A DNA stretch of 64,000 nucleotides from assembly GCA_002314875.1 (NCBI GenBank), contig DCHS01000038.1:31632-95631 (forward strand). The letters run 5' to 3'. Source of the stretch: Prevotellaceae bacterium UBA1746 (GTDB lineage Bacteria > Bacteroidota > Bacteroidia > Bacteroidales > Bacteroidaceae). Made by a program: the position numbers and the translations under genes. Of the stretch, positions 34,862 to 42,831 are shown one piece after another. The notes under the pieces were generated by a model, which had not been told where the DNA came from, did not search any database, and was given only the letters and a program-made list of their open reading frames with translations. Every line of letters begins with the position of its first letter. Within the stretch, counting starts at the first letter, position 1.

Positions 34862-37048
34862 TTACTTAACCTGAATACCCTTGGTGTTGAAGAGCTTGTT
34901 GTTGTGGCGGATAACAACCTGACCGTTCTTGATCAACTTAGCGTCAGAGAGGTTGTCATAAACCTTAACGTTGGTGATACCGTCAACAGTGTAGTCGAAG
35001 AGGATGTACTTAACAGCACCGTTGATATAACCAGAGTAGGGAGCAACGAGGAGGATGTACTGACCTTCTTCCAAATCATCTTCGCTGAAGTAGGTTGTCC
35101 AGAATTCATTTACATCAAGAGTCTGGTTACCGCTGTTGGTGAAGTACTGAGTATAACCGTAAGCGTCGGTGAGGTCAAGCCAAGACTTGATTTCGTCGAG
35201 GAGAGAATCATCGCTGAGGTCATCTTCGTAAGAATCGTATTCAGCCTTGGTCTCCATGATCATGAAGTAAGGATCGTCGTTGGTAGTGGTGATGGTGATG
35301 ACACCATTAGCATAGCTCAAGCCGATTTCGTTGTCAGAATCAACGCCTTCAAGGGTAGAGAATTCCTTGGTGAGGAGTTCTGAAGTTGCCAAACCGGTAG
35401 AGGTTGACATTGCATAAGCAGCAACGGTGTACTTGGCACCAGGGGTAAGGCCGGTGAAGGTGTAGTTATCAGCACCAGTGGAAGCGAAGTCGCTATATGA
35501 GAGTTCGTAACCGTACTGAGCGTAGAGTTCGATGTAGTAATCGAAGGATTCCTTGAGAGCTGCAGAGAGAGTAGCTGCGGTAGGATACTCAGCGAAGGTT
35601 TCTTCATCAAGAACTTCGTAGTAGTAAGCCTGGGTTTCGTCAGCGGGAGTAACGGAAACAGTTGCTTCAGTAGCGCTGATGTCAGAAACTTCGATAGTAG
35701 CAGCAAATTCACCTTCGGGTTCGGGAGTTTCGCCACCACCGTCGCTTTCGATGGTGAAGGTCTTAACAACGAGTTTTGCATCTTCTGTAGCCAAACCAGT
35801 GGTAACATCCATAGCGTATGCAAATGCTACATAAGTACCAGCTTCCAAATCTTCGAAGGTGTAGTTGTCATCACCCTGAGAAGCGAAGTCAGTATAAGAA
35901 AGGCTGTAGCCGTACTGTGCATAGTATTCGATGGCTTCGTCGAAGTATGCCTTGTAGTCAGCAGAGAGGTCAGCAGCGCCGTCGTATTCCATCAATTCAT
36001 CAACGGTCATAACGTCGAAGTAGTAGTAAGTGGTGTTGTCAGAAGGAGAAACGCTGACAACAGCAGAGCTGGAAGTGATGTCGCTAACGGTAATTACCAT
36101 ACCGAAGGGACCATCTTCGCCACCGGTTTCGCCACCGGTTTCGCCCTCGCCTTCGCCATAGGTGAAGGTAATATAAGTAGCATCGGTAGTACGGAGACCG
36201 TCAGCATAACCAGCAGCGAGGACCATGTATTCGGTACCTGCTACCAAACCAGCAGAACTGAAGTAGTTGCTGTAAACCTCGTTGAGGTCGATGGTCTGGT
36301 CACCGGTGAAGGTGAATACATCAGAAACACCATAGTAATCGAGGGTGTAAGCCCAGTCATCCATTTCAGCGTTTACGCTTTCCTGAGAGAGGTCAGCCTG
36401 ATACTTGTTGTATTCTGCTACAGATTCGGGAATGTAGATCCAGGGATCGTTGGTGGTAGTCTTAACATAGAGCTTGCCGTCTTCGTAGGTAAGAGTAAGT
36501 ACGTTTTCAGACTGAGCAGCTTCAGTGGTAGTGAAATAAGCAGCCTCTACAGCGGTGGTAGCAGCAGCGGTCTCGGTGTCGATACCGTATGCGATTACAG
36601 CATATTCAGTTTCGGGGTCGAGAGAAGACACGGGCATAACATCAGCACCAGTGTAGCAGAAATCTGCATAGGAAACGGTATAACCATACTGAGTATAATA
36701 CTCAATAAGATCATCCATTTCTGACTTTACTTCAGCAACGAGTGCAGCGTCATCCTCGAATCCCTCAATAACAGACTTCTCGAGGACGGTAGCAAGATAA
36801 GTCTGGTTTTCTTCAGCGGGAGTGATGGAAACAGAAGCGCCGGTAGCAGTGATTTCACTAACTGAAATGGTGAAGTTTGTACCTGCAGCAGGAGTAATCT
36901 GGGCAGGAGCCTTCTTGGCGGTAGCCTGAACGAAGGAAACTGAACGAAGGTTCTTCTGAGCATCAACCTTGTTGAATTTCAGCAAGCCTGTCGCACTTGC
37001 GCTGCATGCAACGAGAGCAGCACAGAGGAAAGTGTAGAATTTCTTCAT
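34862..37048 (-). CDS. Secreted A-B-A-A-B repeat protein with T9SS-type tail
   Basis: A 728-residue acidic protein with signal peptide MKKFYTFLCAALVACSASA. It holds three copies of a ~115-residue A module (FN3-like opening 'VSEITATGASVSITPAEENQ', then 'YYTQYGYTVSYADFCYTGAD', and 'LDPETEYAVIAYGID') and two copies of a B module ('LTYEDGKLYVKTTTNDPWIY' / 'LSYANGVITITTTNDDPYFM', ending 'GTEYMVLAAGYADG' / 'EGQYILLVAPYSGY'). The order is A-B-A-A-B. Gly/Glu linkers (EGEGETGGETGGEDG; GGGETPEPEGE) separate A copies. The tail 'DAKLIKNGQVVIRHNNKLFN' then TKGIQVK matches that of the 7175-9298 protein. The ligand is unknown. Confidence 0.83.
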   Translation of the reverse strand: MKKFYTFLCAALVACSASATGLLKFNKVDAQKNLRSVSFVQATAKKAPAQITPAAGTNFTISVSEITATGASVSITPAEENQTYLATVLEKSVIEGFEDDAALVAEVKSEMDDLIEYYTQYGYTVSYADFCYTGADVMPVSSLDPETEYAVIAYGIDTETAAATTAVEAAYFTTTEAAQSENVLTLTYEDGKLYVKTTTNDPWIYIPESVAEYNKYQADLSQESVNAEMDDWAYTLDYYGVSDVFTFTGDQTIDLNEVYSNYFSSAGLVAGTEYMVLAAGYADGLRTTDATYITFTYGEGEGETGGETGGEDGPFGMVITVSDITSSSAVVSVSPSDNTTYYYFDVMTVDELMEYDGAADLSADYKAYFDEAIEYYAQYGYSLSYTDFASQGDDNYTFEDLEAGTYVAFAYAMDVTTGLATEDAKLVVKTFTIESDGGGETPEPEGEFAATIEVSDISATEATVSVTPADETQAYYYEVLDEETFAEYPTAATLSAALKESFDYYIELYAQYGYELSYSDFASTGADNYTFTGLTPGAKYTVAAYAMSTSTGLATSELLTKEFSTLEGVDSDNEIGLSYANGVITITTTNDDPYFMIMETKAEYDSYEDDLSDDSLLDEIKSWLDLTDAYGYTQYFTNSGNQTLDVNEFWTTYFSEDDLEEGQYILLVAPYSGYINGAVKYILFDYTVDGITNVKVYDNLSDAKLIKNGQVVIRHNNKLFNTKGIQVK

Positions 37049-37173
37049 AAGTTTAGTTTTAATTAATATTTGTTACTTTAGTGAATTATCGAAAGAGTAT
37101 GATGTGCATTTGAGATTTGAAATATTCTCTTTTGAAAATGCAAAAAGATACGTTATCGTTAAGTCTTCATTTG

Positions 37174-37181
37174 CAAAAGTA
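37174..37181 (-). promoter_or_regulatory. -7 element of the 34862-37048 gene
   Basis: On the minus strand TACTTTTG fits TAnnTTTG, about 125 bp before the start codon. No clear -33 TTTG is present. Confidence 0.45.
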
Positions 37182-37235
37182 ACATTTTATTTAAGAAATC
37201 CTAACAGATTGCTAACTTTTTGTTAATATTATAGA

Positions 37236-37287
37236 CAAACTGGCGCCTACATCTCGCTTTTGTTGCGGTTTTGTAAACGCCAGTTTG
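37236..37287. repeat. 10-bp inverted repeat downstream of S9 peptidase gene
   Basis: CAAACTGGCG (37236-37245) and CGCCAGTTTG (37278-37287) form a perfect inverted repeat around a 32-nt spacer, just after the S9 stop on the minus strand. No T-run follows, so it is not a standard terminator. Confidence 0.65.
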
Positions 37288-37300
37288 CAATATCTGTGTT

Positions 37301-39127
37301 TTATAAATTCTTCGCGAGGAAGTGCTCCATTGCTCGGTAGAAATCGAATTTATTCTCCTGGTTACGGAAACCATGGCCTTCATTATCCTTGACCATATAC
37401 TCCACTTCTATTCCGCGCGCACGTAAGCCCTCGACGATCTGGTCACTCTCCGCCTTGTTGACGCGAGGGTCATTGGCACCCTGGGCGATGAAGAGCGGAC
37501 AACGGATCTGGTCAGTATGGAGAGCCGGCGATGTGGCCTCCATCTGTTCACGGTCTTTTTCAGGGTCACCGACCTGCTCATGCATCATCTCGAGGAGCGG
37601 ACGCCAGTAGGGTGGGATGGTCTTCATGAAAGTGAAGAGATTGCTGACACCGACATAGTCCACCGCGCATTTGTACAACTCCGGTGTGAAGCAGATGCCA
37701 GCCAGCGTAGCATAGCCACCGTATGAACCACCGTAGATCGCGATGCGCTCCGGATCGGCGATGCCTTCATCGATGAGCCAGTGAACGCCATCGGTGATGT
37801 CGTCCTGCATTTTCAGTCCCCACTGCTTGTAACTTGCCTCGAGGAACTTTCGGCCATAACCCGTTGAACCTCTGAAATTCATCTGGAAAACAGCGTAGCC
37901 TCGTGAGCAGAGGAACTGGACTTCGGAATTATAGCCCCAATGGTCGCGCGCCCAGGGTCCTCCGTGCGGATTGATGATGACGGGGAGAGGACCTTCAACA
38001 TTCTTCGGTCTGCTCAGATAGGCTTCGATGGTCAGACCATCGCGGGTGGTATAGGTGACAGGTTCCATGGAAACCGTATCCTCTTCCGTAATCCAGGGAG
38101 CCACATCGGCGATGAAGGTGCAGGTGTCCGTAGCTTTGTCGTAGTACCAGTAACTGCCGCGTGTACGGTCTGAACCCACATAGACCAGGTAGTGCTCCTC
38201 TTTGAGATCATTATCAGCAAGGCCAACACGCTGTCCGGGGAAGTGGGCCTCGATGCGCTCACGGAAAGCCTTTGTCTCGTCATCAAAATAGTGGCGGATG
38301 GGGAGCGAGTGGCCCGTACAATAGGCACTCAGAAGGCGTTTGCGGACACGGCTGTAACTCATGCTTGCCACATCATACTGCTCGTGCTGGAAGAGTAATT
38401 CCTTCTCCTTGCAGGTGCGGGGATCCATCACGACGAGGGCCGATTTGTCGCGGCCGATGTTTGTTACAGCATAGACATCATGGTTATCGGGAGTAAATAA
38501 AACGAAGTTCAAGGAATCCTTGAAGTTGGTTGTGATAACAGGCTGGAATTCATCGTCTTCGGTTTCACGATAAAGTATCTGCGTATTCACCCCGTCAACA
38601 ATGGCATATACCACGCGAAGGCGACCGTTGTGGTCCGTAGTCCATCCCTGATAATTGCCGGGATTCTCGGCGAGGAGTTTCATTTCGCCGGTCCTGATAT
38701 TGAGGCGGTAGGGATCGAAGACCTCGGGGTTACGTTGATTCATGCAGATGAGGAGTTCGTCGGGGCAGTCGATCAGGTCGTCGATGATGCCGGCGCGCAC
38801 TTTGTCAAAGGGCGTATAGCATTGTTCGTCTGTACCGTCGATGCGAACACCGTAGAGATGGAAATTTTCATCGCCGCCATTGTCTTTTGTAAAAAGGATG
38901 CGGTCGTTGCCTTTCCACATGTATCCCGCCAGACTGCGTTCCGTCTCAGAGGTGAGGCGGACAGGTTCAGAGAGTACAGGTTCATCGTTCTCCCCGCGTT
39001 CGATTTTCTGGACAAAGATATTCAGGCGGTCTTCGTAGGGAGCTAAAAACGACAGATGCTCTCCGTCTGGTGACAGTTGGTATGATGAGCATTTCGGATT
39101 GCGGAAATAGTCTTCTAATGTTAGCAT
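37301..39127 (-). CDS. S9-family serine peptidase (acylaminoacyl peptidase-like)
   Basis: 608 residues without a signal peptide, so cytosolic. The N-terminal half (about 10-340) is a beta-propeller ('YQLSPDGEHLSFLAPYEDRL', 'GNDRILFTKDNGGDENFHLY'). The C-terminal alpha/beta-hydrolase starts near 'TRDGLTIEAYLSRPK'. The triad is Ser468 in GGSYGGYA, Asp553 in GANDPRV and His585 in NEGHGF, with the oxyanion region 'HGGPWARDHWGY'. S9 enzymes of this type cleave small peptides or remove acylated N-terminal residues. A -7-type element (TACTTTTG, minus strand, 39228-39235) lies about 100 bp upstream. Confidence 0.93.
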   Translation of the reverse strand: MLTLEDYFRNPKCSSYQLSPDGEHLSFLAPYEDRLNIFVQKIERGENDEPVLSEPVRLTSETERSLAGYMWKGNDRILFTKDNGGDENFHLYGVRIDGTDEQCYTPFDKVRAGIIDDLIDCPDELLICMNQRNPEVFDPYRLNIRTGEMKLLAENPGNYQGWTTDHNGRLRVVYAIVDGVNTQILYRETEDDEFQPVITTNFKDSLNFVLFTPDNHDVYAVTNIGRDKSALVVMDPRTCKEKELLFQHEQYDVASMSYSRVRKRLLSAYCTGHSLPIRHYFDDETKAFRERIEAHFPGQRVGLADNDLKEEHYLVYVGSDRTRGSYWYYDKATDTCTFIADVAPWITEEDTVSMEPVTYTTRDGLTIEAYLSRPKNVEGPLPVIINPHGGPWARDHWGYNSEVQFLCSRGYAVFQMNFRGSTGYGRKFLEASYKQWGLKMQDDITDGVHWLIDEGIADPERIAIYGGSYGGYATLAGICFTPELYKCAVDYVGVSNLFTFMKTIPPYWRPLLEMMHEQVGDPEKDREQMEATSPALHTDQIRCPLFIAQGANDPRVNKAESDQIVEGLRARGIEVEYMVKDNEGHGFRNQENKFDFYRAMEHFLAKNL

Positions 39128-39227
39128 AGTATTTTACGGAAATCTTGAGTTTTAGGTTTATAAGGTTTAAGGGTTTATTATTACTACTTAGATATCCGGA
39201 AAGGGCAAAGCGATAATAATTGATGAG

Positions 39228-39235
39228 CAAAAGTA
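39228..39235 (-). promoter_or_regulatory. -7 element of S9 peptidase gene
   Basis: On the minus strand TACTTTTG fits TAnnTTTG. No -33 TTTG is found at the expected distance. Confidence 0.45.
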
Positions 39236-39278
39236 CGAGTTTTTTTTGGAAATATCCGATAAGTTACAAATTATTTTG

Positions 39279-39286
39279 TAATTTTG
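39279..39286 (+). promoter_or_regulatory. -7 element of rpe
   Basis: TAATTTTG lies 37 bp before the ATG at 39323. It overlaps the in-frame TTG at 39284, which rules that codon out as the start. Confidence 0.6.
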
Positions 39287-39322
39287 TGCCGAAATATACC
39301 AAACTTAAACATTCTCCCTATT

Positions 39323-39970
39323 ATGGCAATGGTATCCCCCTCAATGTTGAGCGCTGATTTTGGCAATCTTCAGCGTGATACTGAGATGTTGAATGCAAGC
39401 CAGTGCGATTGGCTTCATCTTGATGTGATGGACGGTGTTTTCGTCCCCAACCTGACTTTTGGTTTCCCCATGATGGAGGCCGTTGCGCGTCATGCCCGCA
39501 AGCCCCTCGACGTTCATCTGATGATCGTACAGCCCGAGAAGTTCATCGAGCGCCTCAGTGATGTCGGTGCATATGTTGTCAGCGTTCACTATGAAGCTTG
39601 TCCGCATCTTCACCGTGTCCTCCAGACCATCCGTTCCAAAGGTATGAAGGCTGGTGTCGTCCTCAATCCTGCAACTCCCGTCAGTGTCCTCGAAGATATC
39701 ATTGAAGATGTTGACCTTGTGATGCTGATGAGCGTTAATCCCGGTTATGGTGGTCAGAAGTTCATTCCCCATACTGTTGAGAAGGTGAAGAAACTCCGTA
39801 AACTCCTCAACGAGACGGGTTCCCGTGCTCTCATCGAAATTGACGGTGGTGTTAACCGCTCCACGGGTCGTATGCTTATAGAAGCCGGCGCTGATGTCCT
39901 CGTTGCCGGAACCGCCGTCTTCGGTGCTGCCAATCCTGTAGAGGAAATCGCTCACCTTAAGAACCTGTAA
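39323..39970 (+). CDS. rpe: Ribulose-phosphate 3-epimerase
   Basis: 215 residues from the ATG at 39323. The enzyme interconverts ribulose 5-phosphate and xylulose 5-phosphate in the pentose phosphate pathway. TIM-barrel motifs are 'VSPSMLSADFGNL' at the N-terminus, 'HLDVMDGVFVPNLTFG' (about 35, catalytic Asp and His ligands), 'DVHLMIVQPE' (about 65), 'MSVNPGYGGQKFIP' (about 136) and 'EIDGGVNRSTG' (about 172). The in-frame TTG at 39284 sits in the promoter -7 element, so the ATG is preferred. The next gene starts 73 bp later after a CCGGAAA/TTTCCGG hairpin and AAACC repeats. Confidence 0.96.
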   Translation: MAMVSPSMLSADFGNLQRDTEMLNASQCDWLHLDVMDGVFVPNLTFGFPMMEAVARHARKPLDVHLMIVQPEKFIERLSDVGAYVVSVHYEACPHLHRVLQTIRSKGMKAGVVLNPATPVSVLEDIIEDVDLVMLMSVNPGYGGQKFIPHTVEKVKKLRKLLNETGSRALIEIDGGVNRSTGRMLIEAGADVLVAGTAVFGAANPVEEIAHLKNL

Positions 39971-39974
39971 AGCA

Positions 39975-40043
39975 CCGGAAAGTCTGGATTTCCGGAATCT
40001 CCGACTTTTAAACCTCATAAACTTTTATACCTCCAAACCCGTA
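39975..40043 (+). repeat. CCGGAAA hairpin and AAACC-type repeats before nrnA-like gene
   Basis: CCGGAAA (39975-39981) and TTTCCGG (39989-39995) form a 7-bp stem with loop GTCTGGA. It is followed by TTTTAAACC, TCATAAAC and TTTTATACC words up to the start codon at 40044. Confidence 0.65.
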
Positions 40044-41087
40044 ATGACTCTCACCCCACTTCTTTCGCCTTTGGAACTGATGCAGCTGATGCAGTTGCTG
40101 AAAGAATCCAAGCGCGTTGTTGTCCTTGGCCATGCATCCCCCGACGGCGATGCATTAGGTTCTGCCCTCGGATGGTCGGAATATCTTCGCCACCTCGGCA
40201 AACAGGTGACGATTGTGATGCCTAATGCGGTTCCCGACTTCCTGAAATGGATGCCAAATTCCCAGTATGTCCTCTATTTTGCTGAGGAGAAAGATACTGC
40301 CGCTGCCCGCAAGGCCATCCAGGAAGCCGATCTCATCTGCTGTCTCGACTTTAACCTGATCTCCCGTCTCCGCGATGAACTGGCCGCTGTTGTTGAGAAA
40401 TCCAAGGCCCAACGCATGATGATCGACCATCATCTCGGTCCTGACACCACAAAGATGAAGATGGTCATCAGTCATCCCGAGGCATCCAGTGCCAGCGAAC
40501 TTGTCTTCCGTGTCATCAACGAACTTGGAGGTTACGACAATATGTCCCGCTCTGGGGCCTGCGCCATCTACTGTGGTATGATGACCGATACAGGAGCTTT
40601 TACCTTCAACAGCAATAATCCTGAGGTCTTCCTTATCATTGCCATGCTATTGGCAAAGGGCATCGATAAGGACAAGATCTATCGCAACGTCTATAATTGT
40701 TTCTCTCAGAACCGTCTCCGTTTCTGGGGCTACATGCTTCATGAGAAATTGCAGTTTTTCGCTGGAGGCAAGGCAGCCCTTATGGCTTATACCCGCGAGG
40801 AGATGAAGGAGTACAAATACATCCGCGGTGATGCCGAGGGTCTTGTCAATCAGCCCCTTCAGGTGAAGGGTTGCCGACTGTCTATCTGTCTTCGCGAGGA
40901 TACCGAGGTTGACGCCATCCGTGTCAGTCTCCGTTCCGTCGATGAAGTTCCCAGTAACCAGATTGCCGCAGAGTTCTTCAACGGAGGAGGTCATCTCAAT
41001 GCATCCGGCGGTGAGCTCCGCTGTTCTCTCGAAGAGGCCATCGCCATCGCCCAGCAAGCCATCGAAAAGTACAGAGACATGCTATAA
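40044..41087 (+). CDS. nrnA: DHH-family phosphoesterase (NrnA-like)
   Basis: 347 residues, cytosolic. NrnA-type enzymes degrade short oligoribonucleotides and often hydrolyse 3'-phosphoadenosine 5'-phosphate. The DHH domain shows 'VLGHASPDGDALGSALG' (about 31-47; H-x-D-x-D metal ligands), 'ICCLDFN' (about 97) and 'MMIDHHLGP' (about 131, the DHH triad), then 'MMTDTGAFTF' (about 176). The DHHA1 domain ends with 'FFNGGGHLNASGG' (about 312). It has the usual length and motif order. It probably lies in one transcript with rpe. Confidence 0.93.
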   Translation: MTLTPLLSPLELMQLMQLLKESKRVVVLGHASPDGDALGSALGWSEYLRHLGKQVTIVMPNAVPDFLKWMPNSQYVLYFAEEKDTAAARKAIQEADLICCLDFNLISRLRDELAAVVEKSKAQRMMIDHHLGPDTTKMKMVISHPEASSASELVFRVINELGGYDNMSRSGACAIYCGMMTDTGAFTFNSNNPEVFLIIAMLLAKGIDKDKIYRNVYNCFSQNRLRFWGYMLHEKLQFFAGGKAALMAYTREEMKEYKYIRGDAEGLVNQPLQVKGCRLSICLREDTEVDAIRVSLRSVDEVPSNQIAAEFFNGGGHLNASGGELRCSLEEAIAIAQQAIEKYRDML

Positions 41088-41143
41088 CTAGTTACAGATA
41101 AAGTTAAACTCCGTTCCGGTGTTTTTTGCTTTTGCAAAAAAAA

Positions 41144-41184
41144 AAAGAATCGCCCCACATTTGCAGCGGGGCGATTCTTTTATT
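41144..41184. terminator. Bidirectional intrinsic terminator
   Basis: The stem AAAGAATCGCCCC/GGGGCGATTCTTT (41144-41156 with 41168-41180) has an 11-nt loop and A/T runs on both sides. It lies between the convergent ends at 41087 (+) and 41180 (-), and the right arm touches the stop codon of the minus-strand gene. Confidence 0.92.
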
Positions 41185-41392
41185 TCTTATGGCGGTTAGC
41201 GCGTCGTTGGCGTATTTCAGCCTTATGTCTTGCACTGGCGCTACCGTGAGTACCGGTGATGTAGGTCTTTTTCTTTGCCTTTGTTTTCACCTTCTCTTCT
41301 TTTGGACCAGTCTTTAACTTGGCCTTTTTGAAAGTGATGCCGCCCATCATGGCCTGCGTCATCTCTTCATCGCTTACATTACGTTCAAGCAT
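41180..41392 (-). CDS. Small basic protein, unknown function
   Basis: 70 residues with an acidic start (MLERNVSDEEMTQAMMGG) and a very basic remainder (many Lys/Arg, ending KAEIRQRRANRHKK). No signal or membrane segment. It lies 91 bp downstream of the AICAR transformylase gene in the same direction and ends directly at a terminator, which supports it over the overlapping plus-strand frame. The basic tail suggests nucleic-acid or ribosome contact, which is inference only. I do not recognise the family. Confidence 0.65.
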   Translation of the reverse strand: MLERNVSDEEMTQAMMGGITFKKAKLKTGPKEEKVKTKAKKKTYITGTHGSASARHKAEIRQRRANRHKK

Positions 41393-41475
41393 GGGAAATA
41401 GGTTTATAGCGCCTAAGGCGCAGGTTTATAAAGGTTTATGGGGTTTATAGAAGGTTTATAGAGTTTATTTGGTTT
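41393..41475. repeat. GGTTTATA repeat cluster with GCGCC palindrome
   Basis: Six GGTTTAT words and the palindrome GCGCCTAAGGCGC (41409-41421) fill the gap between two minus-strand genes. The composition matches the clusters at 1242 and 5509. Confidence 0.8.
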
Positions 41476-41483
41476 AGACCAAA

Positions 41484-42671
41484 TTAATGGTGGAACAGAC
41501 GGATGCCGGTGAAGGCCATGGCAATACCGTATTTGTCACAGGTCTCGATGACATGGTCGTCACGGACACTGCCGCCAGCCTGAGCCACAAATTCCACGCC
41601 GCTCTTGTGAGCACGCTCGATATTGTCACCGAAGGGGAAGAATGCATCAGAACCAAGGCTGACGCGGGTGTTCTTGGCAATCCACGCCTTCTTCTCTTCC
41701 ATCGTGAGAACTTCAGGCTTCTCGGTGAAGAACTGCTGCCATACGCCTTCTGCAAGAACGTCATCATGATCCTCAGAGATATAGATATCGATCGTGTTGT
41801 CACGGTCTGCGCGACGGATGCCGGGAACGAAGGGAAGGTTCATTACCTTGGGATGCTGACGCAACCACCAGATGTCTGCCTTCTGACCAGCGAGGCGGGT
41901 ACAGTGGATTCGGCTCTGCTGGCCGGCGCCGATACCGATAGCTTGGCCATCCTTAACATAGCATACAGAGTTACTCTGGGTGTATTTCAAGGTGATGAGG
42001 GCAATCATGAGGTCGCGGCGTGCTGCCTCGGGGAATTCCTTATTTACAGTAGGGATATTCTCGAAGAGGCTGTCGCTGGTGAGATCGATTTCGTTACGAC
42101 CCTGTTCGAAGGTAACGCCGAAGCACTGCTTGCGTTCAATTGGTTCGGGACGGTAGTTGGGATCAATCTTGATGACATTGTAAGTTCCCTTGCGCTTTGC
42201 ACGGAGAATCTCGAGCGCTTCGTCGCTGAAACTGGGAGCGATGACACCGTCGCTTACCTCGGGCTTGATGAGGAGGGCAGTGTCGCGGTCACATTCGTCG
42301 CTGAGAGCGATGAAGTCACCGTAGGAGCTCATACGGTCTGCACCGCGGGCACGAGCGTAGGCACAAGCCTGAGCACTCATTTCCTCACCGAGAGAATCGG
42401 GAACGAAATAGATATGACGATAGGTAGCATCGAGAGGAAGACCGACAGCGGCACCAGCAGGACTGACGTGCTTGAAACTTGCTGCAGCAGGGAGACCCGT
42501 CGCTGCTTTGAGTTCGCGGACGAGCTGCCAGGCGTTGAGCGCGTCGAGGAAATTGATGTAACCGGGACGACCGGAGAGAACTTCGATGGGGAGTTCACTA
42601 CCGTCGGCCATAAAGATGCGGGAAGGTTTCTGGTTGGGATTGCAACCGTACTTCAAAGCCAATTCTTGCAT
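41484..42671 (-). CDS. Stand-alone AICAR formyltransferase (PurH C-terminal domain type)
   Basis: 395 residues from the ATG at 42671. The TTG at 42707 would add 12 residues but lies in the -7 element, so it is rejected. The protein is the AICAR transformylase domain only: 'QELALKYGCNPNQKPSRIFM' is the typical domain start, 'AASFKHVSPAGAAVG' carries the catalytic Lys-His pair, 'SSYGDFIALSDECD' and 'VKDGQAIGIGAGQQSRIHCT' follow, and 'SDAFFPFGDNIERAHKSGV' and 'GSVRDDHVIETCDKYGIAMA' close the domain. It converts AICAR to FAICAR with 10-formyl-THF. The N-terminal IMP cyclohydrolase domain of standard PurH is absent, so FAICAR must be cyclised by another protein. Confidence 0.93.
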   Translation of the reverse strand: MQELALKYGCNPNQKPSRIFMADGSELPIEVLSGRPGYINFLDALNAWQLVRELKAATGLPAAASFKHVSPAGAAVGLPLDATYRHIYFVPDSLGEEMSAQACAYARARGADRMSSYGDFIALSDECDRDTALLIKPEVSDGVIAPSFSDEALEILRAKRKGTYNVIKIDPNYRPEPIERKQCFGVTFEQGRNEIDLTSDSLFENIPTVNKEFPEAARRDLMIALITLKYTQSNSVCYVKDGQAIGIGAGQQSRIHCTRLAGQKADIWWLRQHPKVMNLPFVPGIRRADRDNTIDIYISEDHDDVLAEGVWQQFFTEKPEVLTMEEKKAWIAKNTRVSLGSDAFFPFGDNIERAHKSGVEFVAQAGGSVRDDHVIETCDKYGIAMAFTGIRLFHH

Positions 42672-42704
42672 AAGGAAATGAGGGTTGAGGTTATAAATCT
42701 TCTG

Positions 42705-42736
42705 CAAAGTTATAATATTAGAGGAGAATTAACAAA
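42705..42736 (-). promoter_or_regulatory. -33/-7 promoter of AICAR formyltransferase gene
   Basis: On the minus strand TAACTTTG (42705-42712) and TTTG (42733-42736) are 20 bp apart. The leader to the ATG at 42671 is short. Confidence 0.82.
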
Positions 42737-42750
42737 AAAACTAAATAATA

Positions 42751-42783
42751 TTTGGCGTTTTTCAAAAATATTCGTTAAATTTG
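42751..42783 (+). promoter_or_regulatory. -33/-7 promoter of the 42832-44106 gene
   Basis: TTTG (42751-42754) and TAAATTTG (42776-42783) are 21 bp apart. The -33 boxes of the two divergent promoters are only 14 bp apart. Confidence 0.8.
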
Positions 42784-42831
42784 CGACATCAAAGTGACAT
42801 GGATGTGCTATCCAATAACTTCTAATTATTC

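Noticed and set aside
41126..41317. Plus-strand frame of 63 codons after nrnA
   Set aside because: It starts inside the region of an intrinsic terminator and overlaps the better supported minus-strand basic protein gene.
41487..42797. 436-codon open frame on the plus strand
   Set aside because: Antisense to the AICAR formyltransferase gene, which carries all catalytic motifs and a promoter.
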